Positions 26,042-35,941 of a stretch of DNA of 64,000 bases are shown one piece after another (the stretch's first letter is position 1; each line of letters begins with the position of its first letter). Source of the DNA: an uncultured Agrobacterium sp. (lineage in GTDB: Bacteria > Pseudomonadota > Alphaproteobacteria > Rhizobiales > Rhizobiaceae); assembly GCA_913777615.1 (NCBI GenBank), contig CAJYTK010000011.1:62001-126000 (forward strand). Direction: 5' to 3'. Both the position numbers and the translations under genes were made by a program. The notes beneath the pieces were generated by a model that did no database searches, had not been told where the DNA came from, and saw only the letters and a list, made by a program, of their open reading frames with translations.

Positions 26042-27117
26042 CGCTGCTCGCCAAGCTGCGCGAGCTGGCCCGCCTGATAATCGGCAATCAGCGCGTCCAC
26101 CAACTCGTCTATGTCGCCTTCGATCATACGGTCGAGCTTGTAGAGCGTCAAATTGATGCGGTGGTCGGTGACGCGACCTTGCGGGAAGTTATAGGTGCGG
26201 ATGCGCTCGGATCGATCACCCGACCCCACCTGGCTCTTGCGGTCGGCGGAGCGTTCGCTGTCTGCCTTCTGTCGCTCGATGTCGTAAAGCCTCGAGCGCA
26301 GAACCTGCATCGCCTTGGCGCGGTTCTGGTGCTGCGATTTTTCTGAGGAGGTAACGATCAGTCCGGTCGGCAGGTGGGTAATGCGAACGGCCGAATCCGT
26401 CGTGTTGACGTGCTGACCTCCGGCGCCGGACGCACGCATCGTGTCGATGCGGATGTCTTCCGGGCGAATTTCGATATCGATATCCTCGGCTTCCGGCAGA
26501 ACGGCGACGGTTGCGGCAGATGTATGGATGCGTCCGCCCGCCTCCGTTTCCGGCACACGCTGCACGCGATGCACGCCGGACTCGAATTTGAGTTTTGAGA
26601 ACACGCCGCGACCGCTGATCGTGGCGATGATTTCCTTGAAGCCGCCCGCTTCCCCTTCGCTTGCCGAAAGGACTTCCACTTTCCAGCCCTTGCCGCTAGC
26701 AAAACGCTCATACATGCGGAAAAGATCGCCAGCAAAGAGCGCTGCTTCTGATCCGCCGGTGCCGGCACGAATTTCCAGAATGGCGCTCTTCTCATCTGCC
26801 GCGTCCTTGGGCAGAAGAAGGATCTGCATATCCTTCTCCAGCGCTTCGATACGCTCGGACAGCTCTGGAAGCTCAGCCTCGGCCAACTCACGCATATCCC
26901 GATCCATGGTCTTGTCGGACAGGATCGCTTCGAGGTCCGCAGCCTCGGCCTGAGCTTTCTCATATTCGCGAATGGTCTTCACCACAGGCTGCAATTCCGA
27001 ATATTCGGAGGCCAGCTTGACATACACGTCTGCGGCGGGGCCTTCAGACATACGCGCCTCGATTTCACCGAAGCGTCGTTCAAGCTCACGCATTTTGTCG
27101 ACGGGAAGCTTCGCCAC
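26038..27117 (-). CDS. prfA: Peptide chain release factor 1
   Basis: A 359-aa translation terminator for UAA/UAG. The GGQ motif is at 233-235 ([18 protein letters not shown]) and the stop-codon reading P-x-T tripeptide is PET at 189-191 ([14 protein letters not shown]). GTG start at 27117; an in-frame stop lies just upstream. It is followed by prmC with a 4-bp overlap and preceded 31 bp upstream by ptsP, so the three probably share a transcript. Confidence 0.97.
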   Translation of the reverse strand: MAKLPVDKMRELERRFGEIEARMSEGPAADVYVKLASEYSELQPVVKTIREYEKAQAEAADLEAILSDKTMDRDMRELAEAELPELSERIEALEKDMQILLLPKDAADEKSAILEIRAGTGGSEAALFAGDLFRMYERFASGKGWKVEVLSASEGEAGGFKEIIATISGRGVFSKLKFESGVHRVQRVPETEAGGRIHTSAATVAVLPEAEDIDIEIRPEDIRIDTMRASGAGGQHVNTTDSAVRITHLPTGLIVTSSEKSQHQNRAKAMQVLRSRLYDIERQKADSERSADRKSQVGSGDRSERIRTYNFPQGRVTDHRINLTLYKLDRMIEGDIDELVDALIADYQAGQLAQLGEQR

Positions 27118-27148
27118 CTGTCACATACTCCACTCTAAGATCATCGTG

Positions 27149-29416
27149 TTAAATAGGGATGGAATGCGTCGCAGCAAACCGAACCAGCAGATCGCGCGTA
27201 TTTTCGAACGACTTGTTGTCGTCCAAAGCCGCATTCAATTCTTCTGCGAGCAGACCCGCATCCAGCCCGAGCAACATGGCCTTTACCGGACCGATCGCCG
27301 TGGGCGACATTGAGATCGAACGGTAACCGAGCCCGATCAGGGCCATGGCGGACAAGGGCTTGCTGGCCATTTCTCCGCACAGCGTCACCGGCGTCTTGTT
27401 TCGTTCTCCGGCACGAATAATATCGCGCAGAATACGCAGGAAAGGCTTGCCCAGATTGTCGAACCGATCCGAAACACGGGAATTGCCGCGATCCACAGCC
27501 ATCGCGAACTGAAACAGATCGTTCGAACCAACCGAGACGAAATCCACTTCCGACATCAATTCGTCGAGCTGCCACATCAATGACGGCACTTCCAGCATGA
27601 CGCCGAATTGCAGCTTGCGCGGCAACGCATGACTGAACTTGGAAAGATGCTGAACTTCCTTCTGCATCAAATCTCGGACCGCATGGATTTCCGAGACTTC
27701 GGTCACCATCGGCAACATCATCTTCAATTCCGCCCCCGATGCCGCGCGCAGAAGCGCGCGCATCTGAGTACGCAACAAACCCGGACGGTCGAGCGAAAGA
27801 CGAATGGCGCGCCAGCCGAGTGCCGGGTTTTCTTCTTCCTGCCCACGCATGTAGGAGACGACCTTGTCGCCGCCGATGTCAAGCGTGCGGAATGTTACCG
27901 GCTTGCCTTTGGCCTGGCGCAGAACACTGCGATAGAAGGCCTCCTGCTCCTCGCCTTTGGGCATGTTGGAAGCAATCATGAACTGCAGTTCGGTGCGAAA
28001 AAGCCCGATGCCATCCGCGCCGGACTCTTCCAGTTGCGGCAGATCCACCAGCAGGCCAGCATTCATTTTCAGGCTGACCTTCTGGCCATCCTTGGTGATC
28101 GGCTCCACGTCGCGCAGTGCACGGAACTGTTCCTGGCGCCGCGCACGCAGGCGAACCTTTTCCTCGTAAGCCCGCTGCAAATCCGTGACGGGACGCAGAT
28201 GAACCTTGCCATCATCACCGTCGATGATGATCGGATCATTGTTCTCGGCAAGCGCCACGATTCCAGTCGCCTGGCCGATGACCGGAATACCCATGGCGCG
28301 GGCAACGATCACGACATGGCTTGTGACCGCGCCGTCTTCCAGCACCAGTCCGCGCAGCTTTTCACGTGGATAATCGAGAAGCTCGGCCGCACCCATGGCG
28401 CGCGCCAGAACGATGGCATCGAGCGGAAACTCGTGTTCGGGGCTTCTGCCACCAAAACCCATCAACTGGCGCAATAGTCGGTTGGCCAGATCGTCGAAAT
28501 CATGCATCCGCTCGCGCAGATAGGGATCTGTCAAGCGCATCATACGCGCCTTGGTGTCGCTCTGCACCTTTTCGACCGCAGCTTCGGCTGTCAGACCGTT
28601 GCGGATCGCCTCTTCCATACGGCGGACCCAGCCCTGATCGTGGGCGAACATGCGGTAGGTTTCAAGCACCTCGCGATGCTCGCCCTCGGTGGCGACATCA
28701 CGACGTTGCAACATGTCGTCGATAGAAAGACGCAATGAGCCGATCGCTTCGGCCAGCCGGCGAATTTCCGTATCGGCGTCCTCGTTGAGAAGATTGGTCA
28801 CGACGATGCGCGGATCGTGGAGAACCACATGACCGAGGCCTATACCTTCGGCATAGGCGTCACCGTCGATGGAGACGGCTCTGGTCAGATCCAACTCCAC
28901 GCCAGGGCGGGTGATTTTCTTCAATTCGCCGCTCGCCACAATCTCCGCAATAAGCATCGCGGTTGTCTCAAGCGCTTCAACTTCATCCTCCCGGTATGTT
29001 CGGCTGGTCTTGTTCTGAACGACAAGAACGCCAAGAGTGCGACCGGATCTCAAAATCGGCACACCGAGGAAGGAATGATAAATTTCTTCACCCGTTTCAG
29101 GGAGATAGCGGAAAGCAGGATGCGCCTGCGCGTCCGAAAGATTGAGCGGTTGGGCGGAAGCGGCGATCGTACCGACAAGGCCCTGCCCCATTTTCAACTG
29201 GGCAAGATGCACCGCATCCTTGTTCAAGCCCTCAGTAGCGTAGAGCTCGAGAATGCTGTCGGAGCGAAGCACATAAACGGAACACACTTCGGCAACCATG
29301 TTGCTGGCAATCTGCCGGACAATCTGGTCGAGGCGCTCCTGCGGCTCAAGGTGCTCCGCCATCATTTCGCGAAGCCGCCTGAGAAGGACGCGCGGACCTG
29401 CAGAAAGGTCTCTCAT
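27149..29416 (-). CDS. ptsP: PEP-protein phosphotransferase of the nitrogen PTS (EI-Ntr)
   Basis: A 755-aa enzyme. Residues ~20-165 form a GAF sensor domain that in this family responds to nitrogen status; the remainder is enzyme I, with the phosphorylated H367 in GAVTSHVVIVARAMG and PEP-binding GIGLFRTELQFM and GSNDLFQF. It passes phosphate from PEP to NPr and then EIIA-Ntr, a regulatory chain without sugar transport. Start ATG 29416 (MRDLSAGPRV) follows GGGAGC; a frame 19 codons longer is unlikely. It lies between lysC and prfA, the usual Rhizobiales order. Confidence 0.95.
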   Translation of the reverse strand: MRDLSAGPRVLLRRLREMMAEHLEPQERLDQIVRQIASNMVAEVCSVYVLRSDSILELYATEGLNKDAVHLAQLKMGQGLVGTIAASAQPLNLSDAQAHPAFRYLPETGEEIYHSFLGVPILRSGRTLGVLVVQNKTSRTYREDEVEALETTAMLIAEIVASGELKKITRPGVELDLTRAVSIDGDAYAEGIGLGHVVLHDPRIVVTNLLNEDADTEIRRLAEAIGSLRLSIDDMLQRRDVATEGEHREVLETYRMFAHDQGWVRRMEEAIRNGLTAEAAVEKVQSDTKARMMRLTDPYLRERMHDFDDLANRLLRQLMGFGGRSPEHEFPLDAIVLARAMGAAELLDYPREKLRGLVLEDGAVTSHVVIVARAMGIPVIGQATGIVALAENNDPIIIDGDDGKVHLRPVTDLQRAYEEKVRLRARRQEQFRALRDVEPITKDGQKVSLKMNAGLLVDLPQLEESGADGIGLFRTELQFMIASNMPKGEEQEAFYRSVLRQAKGKPVTFRTLDIGGDKVVSYMRGQEEENPALGWRAIRLSLDRPGLLRTQMRALLRAASGAELKMMLPMVTEVSEIHAVRDLMQKEVQHLSKFSHALPRKLQFGVMLEVPSLMWQLDELMSEVDFVSVGSNDLFQFAMAVDRGNSRVSDRFDNLGKPFLRILRDIIRAGERNKTPVTLCGEMASKPLSAMALIGLGYRSISMSPTAIGPVKAMLLGLDAGLLAEELNAALDDNKSFENTRDLLVRFAATHSIPI

Positions 29417-29681
29417 CGCGTATGCTCCCGAATGCCGAACGTGCGAAGCGAGGGGTTCGCACGAAAGGTTCAATCAAACTTATAGCGCACCTTTTACAGC
29501 GACAAGCTGAAATTGGTACCCCTAAAGCGTGTGCGAATTTTAAGATTCACCTTTAAAGCTTTAGGTCGTCGCTTCACGCATGTCGATATCGCAAAATCGC
29601 AAGGCGGTTTTGCGCGACGGCATTTGACCGGGACAACGCACGTTTCAGAAGAATCGAGTGCCGTGTGTCAAAGTCAGAGAA
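29417..29681. other. 265-bp gap between lysC and ptsP
   Basis: Holds the ptsP promoter on the minus strand. I see no gene and no strong hairpin, and no clear terminator for lysC. Confidence 0.4.
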
Positions 29682-30962
29682 TCAACTTTTATCCAGACCA
29701 TAGGCGGAATGCAAAGTACGAACTGCAAGTTCGGCATAGGCGCCATCGATCAGTATGGAAATCTTGATTTCCGAAGTGGTGATCGCCTTGATGTTGATAT
29801 TCTTTTCGGCCAGCGCCTTGAACGCGCTAGCAGCAACGCCCGCGTGGCTGCGCATACCGATGCCGATGACGGACACCTTGGCAAGCCCGGTTTCGTTCTG
29901 CACCACGTCAAAGCCGATCTGCGCCTTGTTGTCTTCCAGAACCTTCAGGGCTTTGGGAGCGTCACCGGAGGGAACCGTAAACGTCATATCCGTGCGCGAG
30001 CCGTCTTCGGAGATGTTCTGCACGATCATGTCGACATTGATATGGGCTTCCGCCAGCGGGCCGAAGATCGCAGCGGAAACGCCGGGGCGATCCGCAAGGC
30101 GGCGCAGCGAGATTTGTGCTTCATCCTTGGCATAGGCGATGCCTGTTACGACTTCCTGTTCCACGATTTCATCCTCGTCGCAAATCAAAGTACCGGGCGG
30201 GTTGATAAGGTCACCCATGCCCGGCGCATCGGGGTCCTCGAAACTGGAGCGCACGAAGGTCCGAACCTTGTGGACCATGGCAAGCTCGACCGAACGGACC
30301 TGCAGAACCTTGGCACCGAGAGACGCCATTTCAAGCATTTCCTCGAATGCCACTTTCTTCAGGCGGCGAGCCTTTGGCTCGATGCGCGGGTCGGTCGTGT
30401 AGACGCCGTCGACGTCGGTGTAGATGTCGCAGCGATCGGCCTTCACGCCAGCGGCAATAGCCACGGCCGATGTATCGGAACCGCCACGTCCGAGGGTGGC
30501 AATGCGGTTATCCGGACCGAGACCCTGGAAACCGGCAATAACAGCCACCTGTCCCTCGCCCATGCGACGAATGATATCGGAACCATCGATGTCGAGAATA
30601 CGGGCTGCGCCATGGGCATTGTCGGTGCGGATCGGGATCTGCCAGCCCTGCCAGGAACGGGCGTTCACACCCATGGACTGAAGTGCAATGGCCAGAAGAC
30701 CGGATGTGACCTGCTCACCGGAGGCAACCACGGCATCATATTCGCGGGCATCGTAAAAGGATGCGGAGCCGCTGGCGCCGGCGACTTTGGGCGTGTTCTG
30801 TACCCAGTCGACCAGTTCGTTGGTTTTTCCGGACATTGCCGAAACCACCACGGCCACTTCATGGCCTGCATCCACTTCACGTTTCACATGCCGTGCGACA
30901 TTGTGAATACGTTCAAGGTTTGCGACGGACGTACCGCCGAATTTCATGACAATGCGAGCCAT
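29682..30962 (-). CDS. lysC: Aspartate kinase
   Basis: A 426-aa enzyme phosphorylating aspartate, the first step to lysine, methionine, threonine and isoleucine. N-terminal KFGGTSV at 7-13, catalytic GRGGSDTSAVAIAAG (~175) and two C-terminal ACT domains (from ~270) for feedback inhibition. The length and two ACT domains match the stand-alone, non-fused form. ATG 30962. A 340-bp gap with possible RNA structure separates it from the divergent helicase gene. lysA, the last lysine step, is at 52029-53297. Confidence 0.97.
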   Translation of the reverse strand: MARIVMKFGGTSVANLERIHNVARHVKREVDAGHEVAVVVSAMSGKTNELVDWVQNTPKVAGASGSASFYDAREYDAVVASGEQVTSGLLAIALQSMGVNARSWQGWQIPIRTDNAHGAARILDIDGSDIIRRMGEGQVAVIAGFQGLGPDNRIATLGRGGSDTSAVAIAAGVKADRCDIYTDVDGVYTTDPRIEPKARRLKKVAFEEMLEMASLGAKVLQVRSVELAMVHKVRTFVRSSFEDPDAPGMGDLINPPGTLICDEDEIVEQEVVTGIAYAKDEAQISLRRLADRPGVSAAIFGPLAEAHINVDMIVQNISEDGSRTDMTFTVPSGDAPKALKVLEDNKAQIGFDVVQNETGLAKVSVIGIGMRSHAGVAASAFKALAEKNINIKAITTSEIKISILIDGAYAELAVRTLHSAYGLDKS

Positions 30963-31302
30963 AGCCTAGACCAGTACCATCCCACTGCGCCGCGCGAGCG
31001 GCAGATAAGAAGACATCCCGCCCCCAGAAAGACCGGGCTTGCAGGTTGCGGGTCTCTTAGCGAAAAGGATAAGGCCATGCAATGCCGTTTGTGAACCATG
31101 CGGTACGGTTCTGGGGGCTTACCCGTGTCGACCTTGAAGCGGGCCTAAGCGCAAAATCGGCAAGCGTACCGCCCCGCACTGTACAAATGCGGCCAATGGC
31201 AGTAAAAGCGCGCCACATGAAATGGCCATAGTGGCCTCAACGGCCTGTGTGGCGTCGTCCGTTTGGGACAAATACAGGCATCCATATTCCGAAAGACGGT
31301 AG
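30963..31302. other. 340-bp divergent gap, lysC / DEAD-box helicase; possible structured lysC leader
   Basis: No gene supported. GCCCCCAGAA (31020-31029) and TTCTGGGGGC (31109-31118) are perfectly complementary and enclose smaller hairpins (AGACC/GGTCT near 31030-31055; AACC/GGTT near 31094-31110). On the lysC strand this would fold into a multi-branched leader ending about 60 nt before the start codon. Confidence 0.4.
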
Positions 31303-33147
31303 ATGACAGACACTCAGGGTATCGCCCCTGCGATTGCGCAGGCGTTGGAGAAGCGCGGCTATAAAGACTTGACCCCGGTTCAGCAGTCCATGCTGGATCC
31401 GGAACTTGCCGACAAGGACGCGCTCGTCTCGGCGCAGACCGGCTCGGGAAAGACGGTCGCTTTCGGCATTGCGCTGGCGCGTACCCTTCTGAGCAATAGC
31501 GAACGTTTCGGCCAGGCTGGCGCTCCGCTCGCGCTTGCCATTGCGCCCACGCGCGAACTTGCCATGCAGGTGAAGCGCGAGCTGGAGTGGCTCTATGAAT
31601 TTGCCGGCGTCTCGATTGCCTCCTGCGTCGGCGGCATGGATATTCGCAACGAGCGCCGCGCGCTGGAACGTGGCTCCCATATTGTGGTCGGCACGCCGGG
31701 TCGTATCTGCGACCACATCAAGCGTGGGGCACTCGACCTCTCCTCGCTGCGCGCCGTTGTTCTGGACGAAGCTGACGAGATGCTCGATCTCGGCTTTCGC
31801 GAAGATCTGGAATTCATTCTGGAGGAATCGCCCGAAGACCGCCGGACGCTGATGTTCTCGGCCACTGTCCCTCGCAGCATCGCCAAGCTTGCCGAAAGCT
31901 ACCAGAAGAATGCCGTGCGCATCGCGACTGCTTCAGAGCAGAAGCAGCACGTCGATATCGAATATCGCGCCATGATGGTCGCGCCGTCGGACCGCGAGCA
32001 CGCGATCATCAACGCGCTGCGTTTCTACGAGGCGCGCAACGCCATTGTTTTCTGCTCGACACGCGCTGCCGTCAATCATCTGACAGCCCGCCTGAACAAT
32101 CGTGGCTTCTCTGTCGTCGCGCTGTCCGGCGAATTGTCCCAGAACGAACGTACCCATGCGCTTCAGGCCATGCGCGACGGTCGCGCCCGCGTTTGCGTGG
32201 CGACTGACGTTGCCGCCCGCGGTATCGACCTGCCCGGGCTGGAACTCGTGATCCATGCCGATCTGCCGACCAATTCCGAAACGCTTCTTCACCGCTCGGG
32301 CCGTACCGGCCGCGCCGGTCAGAAGGGCGTCAGCGCAATCGTCGTTCCCGTCAACCAGCGTCGCAAGGCCGAACGTCTTCTCGAAGGCGCAAAAATCAGC
32401 CCCGCATGGGTTCATCCACCTTCCGCCGACGAGATCGTCGAACGCGATGGTGCACGCCTGTTGGCAGATCCGTCGCTGAACGAGCCTGTCACCGATGACG
32501 AGCGCGATTTCGTCACCAAGCTTCTGGAGCAGCATGGCGCGGAAAAAGTCGCTGCGGCCTTTGTGCGGATGTATCACTCTGGTCGCTCGGCGCCTGAAGA
32601 CATTTCCGAAGTTGCCCTTGATGGCCGCAAGCCACGTCGCGACAGCTTCGAAACTGTCGAGAACAATGCGCCGCGTCGCGATCGTTCGGACTTCGCCGAT
32701 AGCGCCTGGTTCACCCTTTCTGTCGGCCGCAAGCAGAACGCCGAGCCACGCTGGCTGATCCCCATGCTGTGCCGCTTCGGCAAGCTGACACGCCAGGATA
32801 TCGGCGCGATCCGCATGCAGCAGACGGAAACCTACGTGGAACTGGCGGCTGATGCCGTCGACCGCTTCGAGTCCGCTCTCGGCAAGGACATGACGCTCGA
32901 AAAGGGTATTCGGGTCAAGGCCATGGAAGGCAAGCCCGAAATGACGGGCAAGAGCCGCGAAGACACCCGTCCGCCAAAGGCGCAGAAGAAGTTTGCTGGC
33001 AAGGGGGATTTCGGCGGAGAGCGTCGTGGCGAAGACAAGCCCTGGAAGAAAAAGGCCAATGCCGCCGGCGACAGGCCCGGCAAGTTCGAGGGCAAGAAAG
33101 ACAAGCCTTTCGAAAAGCGCGGACCTAAGAAAAAAGATCACGCCTAA
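31303..33147 (+). CDS. DEAD-box RNA helicase (DeaD/DbpA type)
   Basis: A 614-aa ATP-dependent RNA helicase. Q-motif PVQQS (~25), Walker A AQTGSGKT at 44-51, PTRELA, DEAD at 155-158, SAT at 186-188, and HRSGRTGRAG in the second RecA fold. Residues ~470-545 form a DbpA-type RNA-binding domain (IGAIRMQQTETYVEL), and the last ~70 residues are a Lys/Gly-rich basic tail. Likely role: ribosome assembly or mRNA unwinding, often cold-induced. SD is weak. A bidirectional terminator follows. Confidence 0.95.
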   Translation: MTDTQGIAPAIAQALEKRGYKDLTPVQQSMLDPELADKDALVSAQTGSGKTVAFGIALARTLLSNSERFGQAGAPLALAIAPTRELAMQVKRELEWLYEFAGVSIASCVGGMDIRNERRALERGSHIVVGTPGRICDHIKRGALDLSSLRAVVLDEADEMLDLGFREDLEFILEESPEDRRTLMFSATVPRSIAKLAESYQKNAVRIATASEQKQHVDIEYRAMMVAPSDREHAIINALRFYEARNAIVFCSTRAAVNHLTARLNNRGFSVVALSGELSQNERTHALQAMRDGRARVCVATDVAARGIDLPGLELVIHADLPTNSETLLHRSGRTGRAGQKGVSAIVVPVNQRRKAERLLEGAKISPAWVHPPSADEIVERDGARLLADPSLNEPVTDDERDFVTKLLEQHGAEKVAAAFVRMYHSGRSAPEDISEVALDGRKPRRDSFETVENNAPRRDRSDFADSAWFTLSVGRKQNAEPRWLIPMLCRFGKLTRQDIGAIRMQQTETYVELAADAVDRFESALGKDMTLEKGIRVKAMEGKPEMTGKSREDTRPPKAQKKFAGKGDFGGERRGEDKPWKKKANAAGDRPGKFEGKKDKPFEKRGPKKKDHA

Positions 33148-33150
33148 CGG

Positions 33151-33179
33151 AAAAAGCCCGGCTTAGCGCCGGGCTTTTT
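33151..33179. terminator. Bidirectional rho-independent terminator
   Basis: AAAAAGCCCGGC (33151-33162) pairs with GCCGGGCTTTTT (33168-33179) around a 5-nt loop, between the convergent helicase and SH3 genes. Confidence 0.93.
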
Positions 33180-33183
33180 AGTT

Positions 33184-33966
33184 TTAGCGTCCCTCGCAGG
33201 TGCGGTCGCCGGGGCGGCAGGACATTTCGCCATTGCTCTCGACAGCGCGTTCCTGCTCCTGCCAACGCCGTTGACGCTCGCCATCATTCCAGTTGCGATC
33301 GCGTTGACCGTCGCGGTCACGGTCGCGCTCCCAGCGTGGACGGTCCCTGTCGCGGTCACGCTCGCGCTCTCTGTCTCGCTCTATGCGTTGCTGCTCACGC
33401 TCGCGGCGGTCCCGGTCGTTCTGGTCCCAGTTACCATAGCGCTCTTCCCAGCGTCCGTCGTTAGGGCCAGGGCCACGGCGATCACGCCACTCCTCGCGTG
33501 GCGGGCGCGGGCGATCGCGGTCGGCCCATGGTGGAGGTGCATTCCAATAACCGCCGGAGGGCGGCGGGCGGCGCCAGCGGTCACGCTCGCGATAGAAGTC
33601 GCGGTCGCGGTAGTAGCGATCCCAGTAACGGCCAACCTCGAACGTAATGACCGGAACGCCGAGATCACGGTAGTAGCGCGGTTCGACGTAAACGCGGTTC
33701 TGGCGATAGGTGGTCTGGATATAGCGCCCGGCGACCCAGCCGCGTCCATAGCTGAACGATACATCGCACCAGGGCGTGTCGGACAGGCAGCCATGAATCG
33801 TCAAAGGCGCGCCGTTTGGAATAACCACCACCGCCGGATAGGCCGTGCTTGGACCGGAGCGCATATTGACGTTGGCGGTGGCAAAGCCGCGCGTCGCCGC
33901 TTGCGCAAGCGCGGGCGCAGCAGCGAGCGCCAGCAGTGCAATTGCACCTAATAATTTCTTCTTCAC
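33184..33966 (-). CDS. SH3-domain periplasmic protein with Arg/Asp-rich tail
   Basis: A 260-aa exported protein. Signal peptide LLGAIALLALAAAPALAQA (~5-23); bacterial SH3 domain at ~25-85 (ANVNMRSGPSTAYPAVVVI, CDVSFSYGRGWVAGRYIQ), a fold often binding peptidoglycan. From ~110 the sequence is dominated by Arg, Asp, Trp, Tyr and Pro and ends with CRPGDRTCEGR holding two cysteines. GTG start at 33966 follows GAGGAG by six bases. It converges on the helicase gene across a shared terminator. Function inferred only as envelope-associated. Confidence 0.83.
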   Translation of the reverse strand: MKKKLLGAIALLALAAAPALAQAATRGFATANVNMRSGPSTAYPAVVVIPNGAPLTIHGCLSDTPWCDVSFSYGRGWVAGRYIQTTYRQNRVYVEPRYYRDLGVPVITFEVGRYWDRYYRDRDFYRERDRWRRPPPSGGYWNAPPPWADRDRPRPPREEWRDRRGPGPNDGRWEERYGNWDQNDRDRREREQQRIERDRERERDRDRDRPRWERDRDRDGQRDRNWNDGERQRRWQEQERAVESNGEMSCRPGDRTCEGR

Positions 33967-34180
33967 TTTTTTCTCCTCAAGCAAAGGACTGGCCACCGGT
34001 GTTCGGCACTCAGCGCTGTAAAAATACGCTGCCTTGCTGAACGCAGCATGAAACGAAAGGGCGGCAAAACGGTTCCTTGCGCCTATGGGCCGCGCAAAAC
34101 CATTGCTCCATAGCGGGCAGCCCCTTGACTTCACCTTTCAAGCATCCGACTTCAGGATCATAGAATTTTAGGAGATGACC

Positions 34181-34927
34181 ATGAGCGATACCGCGAAAAC
34201 GACGATCGACCAGAGCGAAGTGGATCGTTTCTCCGCCATGGCCGCGGAATGGTGGAGCCCTACCGGCAAATTTCGCCCGCTCCATAAATTCAACCCGGTA
34301 AGGCTCGAATATATTCGAAACCGTGTCTGCGAGAATTTCGGTCGCGACCCAAAAGCGCATCGCCCTCTCGAAGGTCTGCGTTTCCTGGATATCGGCTGCG
34401 GCGGCGGTCTCCTGTCGGAGCCAATGGCGCGGATGGGCGCTGATGTCGTTGGCGCCGATCCATCTGAGAAAAACATCGGCATCGCGTCTACCCATGCGCG
34501 CAAGAGCGGCGTAAGCGTCGATTACCGCGCCGTTACGGCCGAGCAGTTGCAGGCCGCGGGCGAGACATTCGACGTAATCCTCAACATGGAAGTGGTCGAA
34601 CACGTGGCCGACGTCAATCTTTTCCTGACGACCTGCGCGCAGATGGTCCGGCCCGGCGGGTTGATGTTCGCAGCAACAATCAACAGGACGCTGAAGGCCC
34701 GCGCGCTTGCCATATTTGCAGCAGAGAATGTGTTGAAGTGGCTGCCACGCGGAACACATCAATATGAAAAGCTGGTGCGACCCGAGGAACTGGAAGCGCC
34801 TTTGAAGGCGAACGGGCTGGAAATTACTCACCGCACGGGCGTGTTCTACAATGTCTTGCAAGACAGGTGGAATCTCTCTCCCGACATGGATGTGAATTAT
34901 ATGATGCTCGCAAAGCGCCCCATGTAA
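34181..34927 (+). CDS. ubiG: Ubiquinone biosynthesis O-methyltransferase UbiG
   Basis: A 248-aa SAM-dependent methyltransferase performing both O-methylations in ubiquinone synthesis. [22 protein letters not shown] near the N-terminus is diagnostic of UbiG; SAM motif [14 protein letters not shown] at ~70 and [10 protein letters not shown] at ~143 follow. ATG 34181 is preferred, with AGGAG six bases upstream; the ATG at 34175 overlaps that SD. No other quinone gene is adjacent. Confidence 0.95.
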   Translation: MSDTAKTTIDQSEVDRFSAMAAEWWSPTGKFRPLHKFNPVRLEYIRNRVCENFGRDPKAHRPLEGLRFLDIGCGGGLLSEPMARMGADVVGADPSEKNIGIASTHARKSGVSVDYRAVTAEQLQAAGETFDVILNMEVVEHVADVNLFLTTCAQMVRPGGLMFAATINRTLKARALAIFAAENVLKWLPRGTHQYEKLVRPEELEAPLKANGLEITHRTGVFYNVLQDRWNLSPDMDVNYMMLAKRPM

Positions 34928-34981
34928 GCCTTCAGACGGCAGCGCGATGGCGCATGACCGTTCGTCCACATCCTGCTTCGA

Positions 34982-35899
34982 TCAACTGTCCGCTGATGGG
35001 CGACGGTGGCCCTTTGGAGTGTCGCGCCAGAAGGTGCCAAGCCAGGCATCGGTCGATGGCGGGCGAAACGCGCCGAAGCCGGAGGTTGGGCAGAACGTCA
35101 TCTCACCGAAGACGGGCCCGGTCGGCTTGTCGTAGAAGTCGATACGGACGAACTCGAAGCCTTGCGCAAGCGTCCGGGCTGCGGCAAGAATGGCATCGAG
35201 GTGCGGCGGACGCGGCAGCTCCTTGTCTTCCATCGGGTAATAGTGACCGAAAGGCAGCTTCTTCCAATTCTCGTCATAAAAGCAACGCCGGTGATCGCTG
35301 AAGCGTGCCGTATCGATTTGGATGCAGGGAATGTCGTCCTCGAAACAAAAGAGCTTGTAATCGACCGGTGCTTCGCCATTTTCGCCGATAAAGGGCTCGA
35401 TAAAGATTTCTGGATCGATGTGGTTGTACCATTCTTCCGCAAGTCGCCAAGCGGTGCGGCCCTGAAGCCAGGCGTCACATTTCTCTTTCGCGCCAACCAG
35501 ATCCTGCGGCCCATAGACGAAGATGTTTCGATCCGACCCGTGATTGACCTTGATCACGTAAGGAAACGGCAGCGCCGGGCAATCATCGAGATTTTTGCCC
35601 CGCCAAAGCGTCGGCGTCACCCATTCCTCGCCAAGCAGTTTCGCCACATGCGCTTTGACCGCAATCTTGTCGCTTAAGAGGATCAGGCGCGGATCGTCCG
35701 CCGGTTCTCGCCAGGCGATTTTGCGGGCGACCAGATGTTCGTTCAGCGTCTTTGGATGATCAATGTTGGGCCAGAGCTTATGATAGCGGAAATACTGCAA
35801 CTGCGTCGCCTGCTTGATAGGCAGGCAACGGATCGTGGCGTGATAGAGCGCCTTCAAGAGTTTTCCGATGACACTTTTCTGCGGTTGACCGACTGCCAT
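34982..35899 (-). CDS. TupA-like ATP-grasp protein (polysaccharide-associated)
   Basis: A 305-aa protein. FRYHKLWPNIDHPKTLNEHLVARKI near the N-terminus, YVIKVNHGSDRNIFV (~120), EEWYNHIDPEIFIEPFIG and VRIDFYDKPTGPVFGEMTFCPTSGF near the end fit the TupA-like ATP-grasp family, which adds amino-acid or peptide groups to teichuronic acid-type or other surface glycans. ATG 35899 follows AGAGG. It lies 42 bp downstream of the flippase on the same strand, so it probably modifies the exported glycan. The donor and acceptor are unknown. Confidence 0.8.
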   Translation of the reverse strand: MAVGQPQKSVIGKLLKALYHATIRCLPIKQATQLQYFRYHKLWPNIDHPKTLNEHLVARKIAWREPADDPRLILLSDKIAVKAHVAKLLGEEWVTPTLWRGKNLDDCPALPFPYVIKVNHGSDRNIFVYGPQDLVGAKEKCDAWLQGRTAWRLAEEWYNHIDPEIFIEPFIGENGEAPVDYKLFCFEDDIPCIQIDTARFSDHRRCFYDENWKKLPFGHYYPMEDKELPRPPHLDAILAAARTLAQGFEFVRIDFYDKPTGPVFGEMTFCPTSGFGAFRPPSTDAWLGTFWRDTPKGHRRPSADS

Positions 35900-35941
35900 G
35901 CCCATCCTCTTTCGCCCGCCCACCGGCTGACTCCAATAGCT

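Noticed and set aside
29658..31094. 478-aa plus-strand frame
   Set aside because: Fully antisense to lysC, which has all catalytic and ACT motifs; no SD and protein is Gly/His-rich without recognisable domains.
31020..31118. tRNA, SelC or SRP RNA in the lysC gap
   Set aside because: No T-loop TTCGA, no CCA-proximal pattern and no SRP tetraloop consensus, so only an unnamed structured element is suggested.
31933..33141. 402-aa minus-strand frame
   Set aside because: Antisense to the DEAD-box helicase and not protein-like.
33271..33951. 226-aa hydrophobic plus-strand frame
   Set aside because: Antisense of the Arg/Asp-rich tail of the SH3 protein, where GTC/GCG codons mimic membrane segments.
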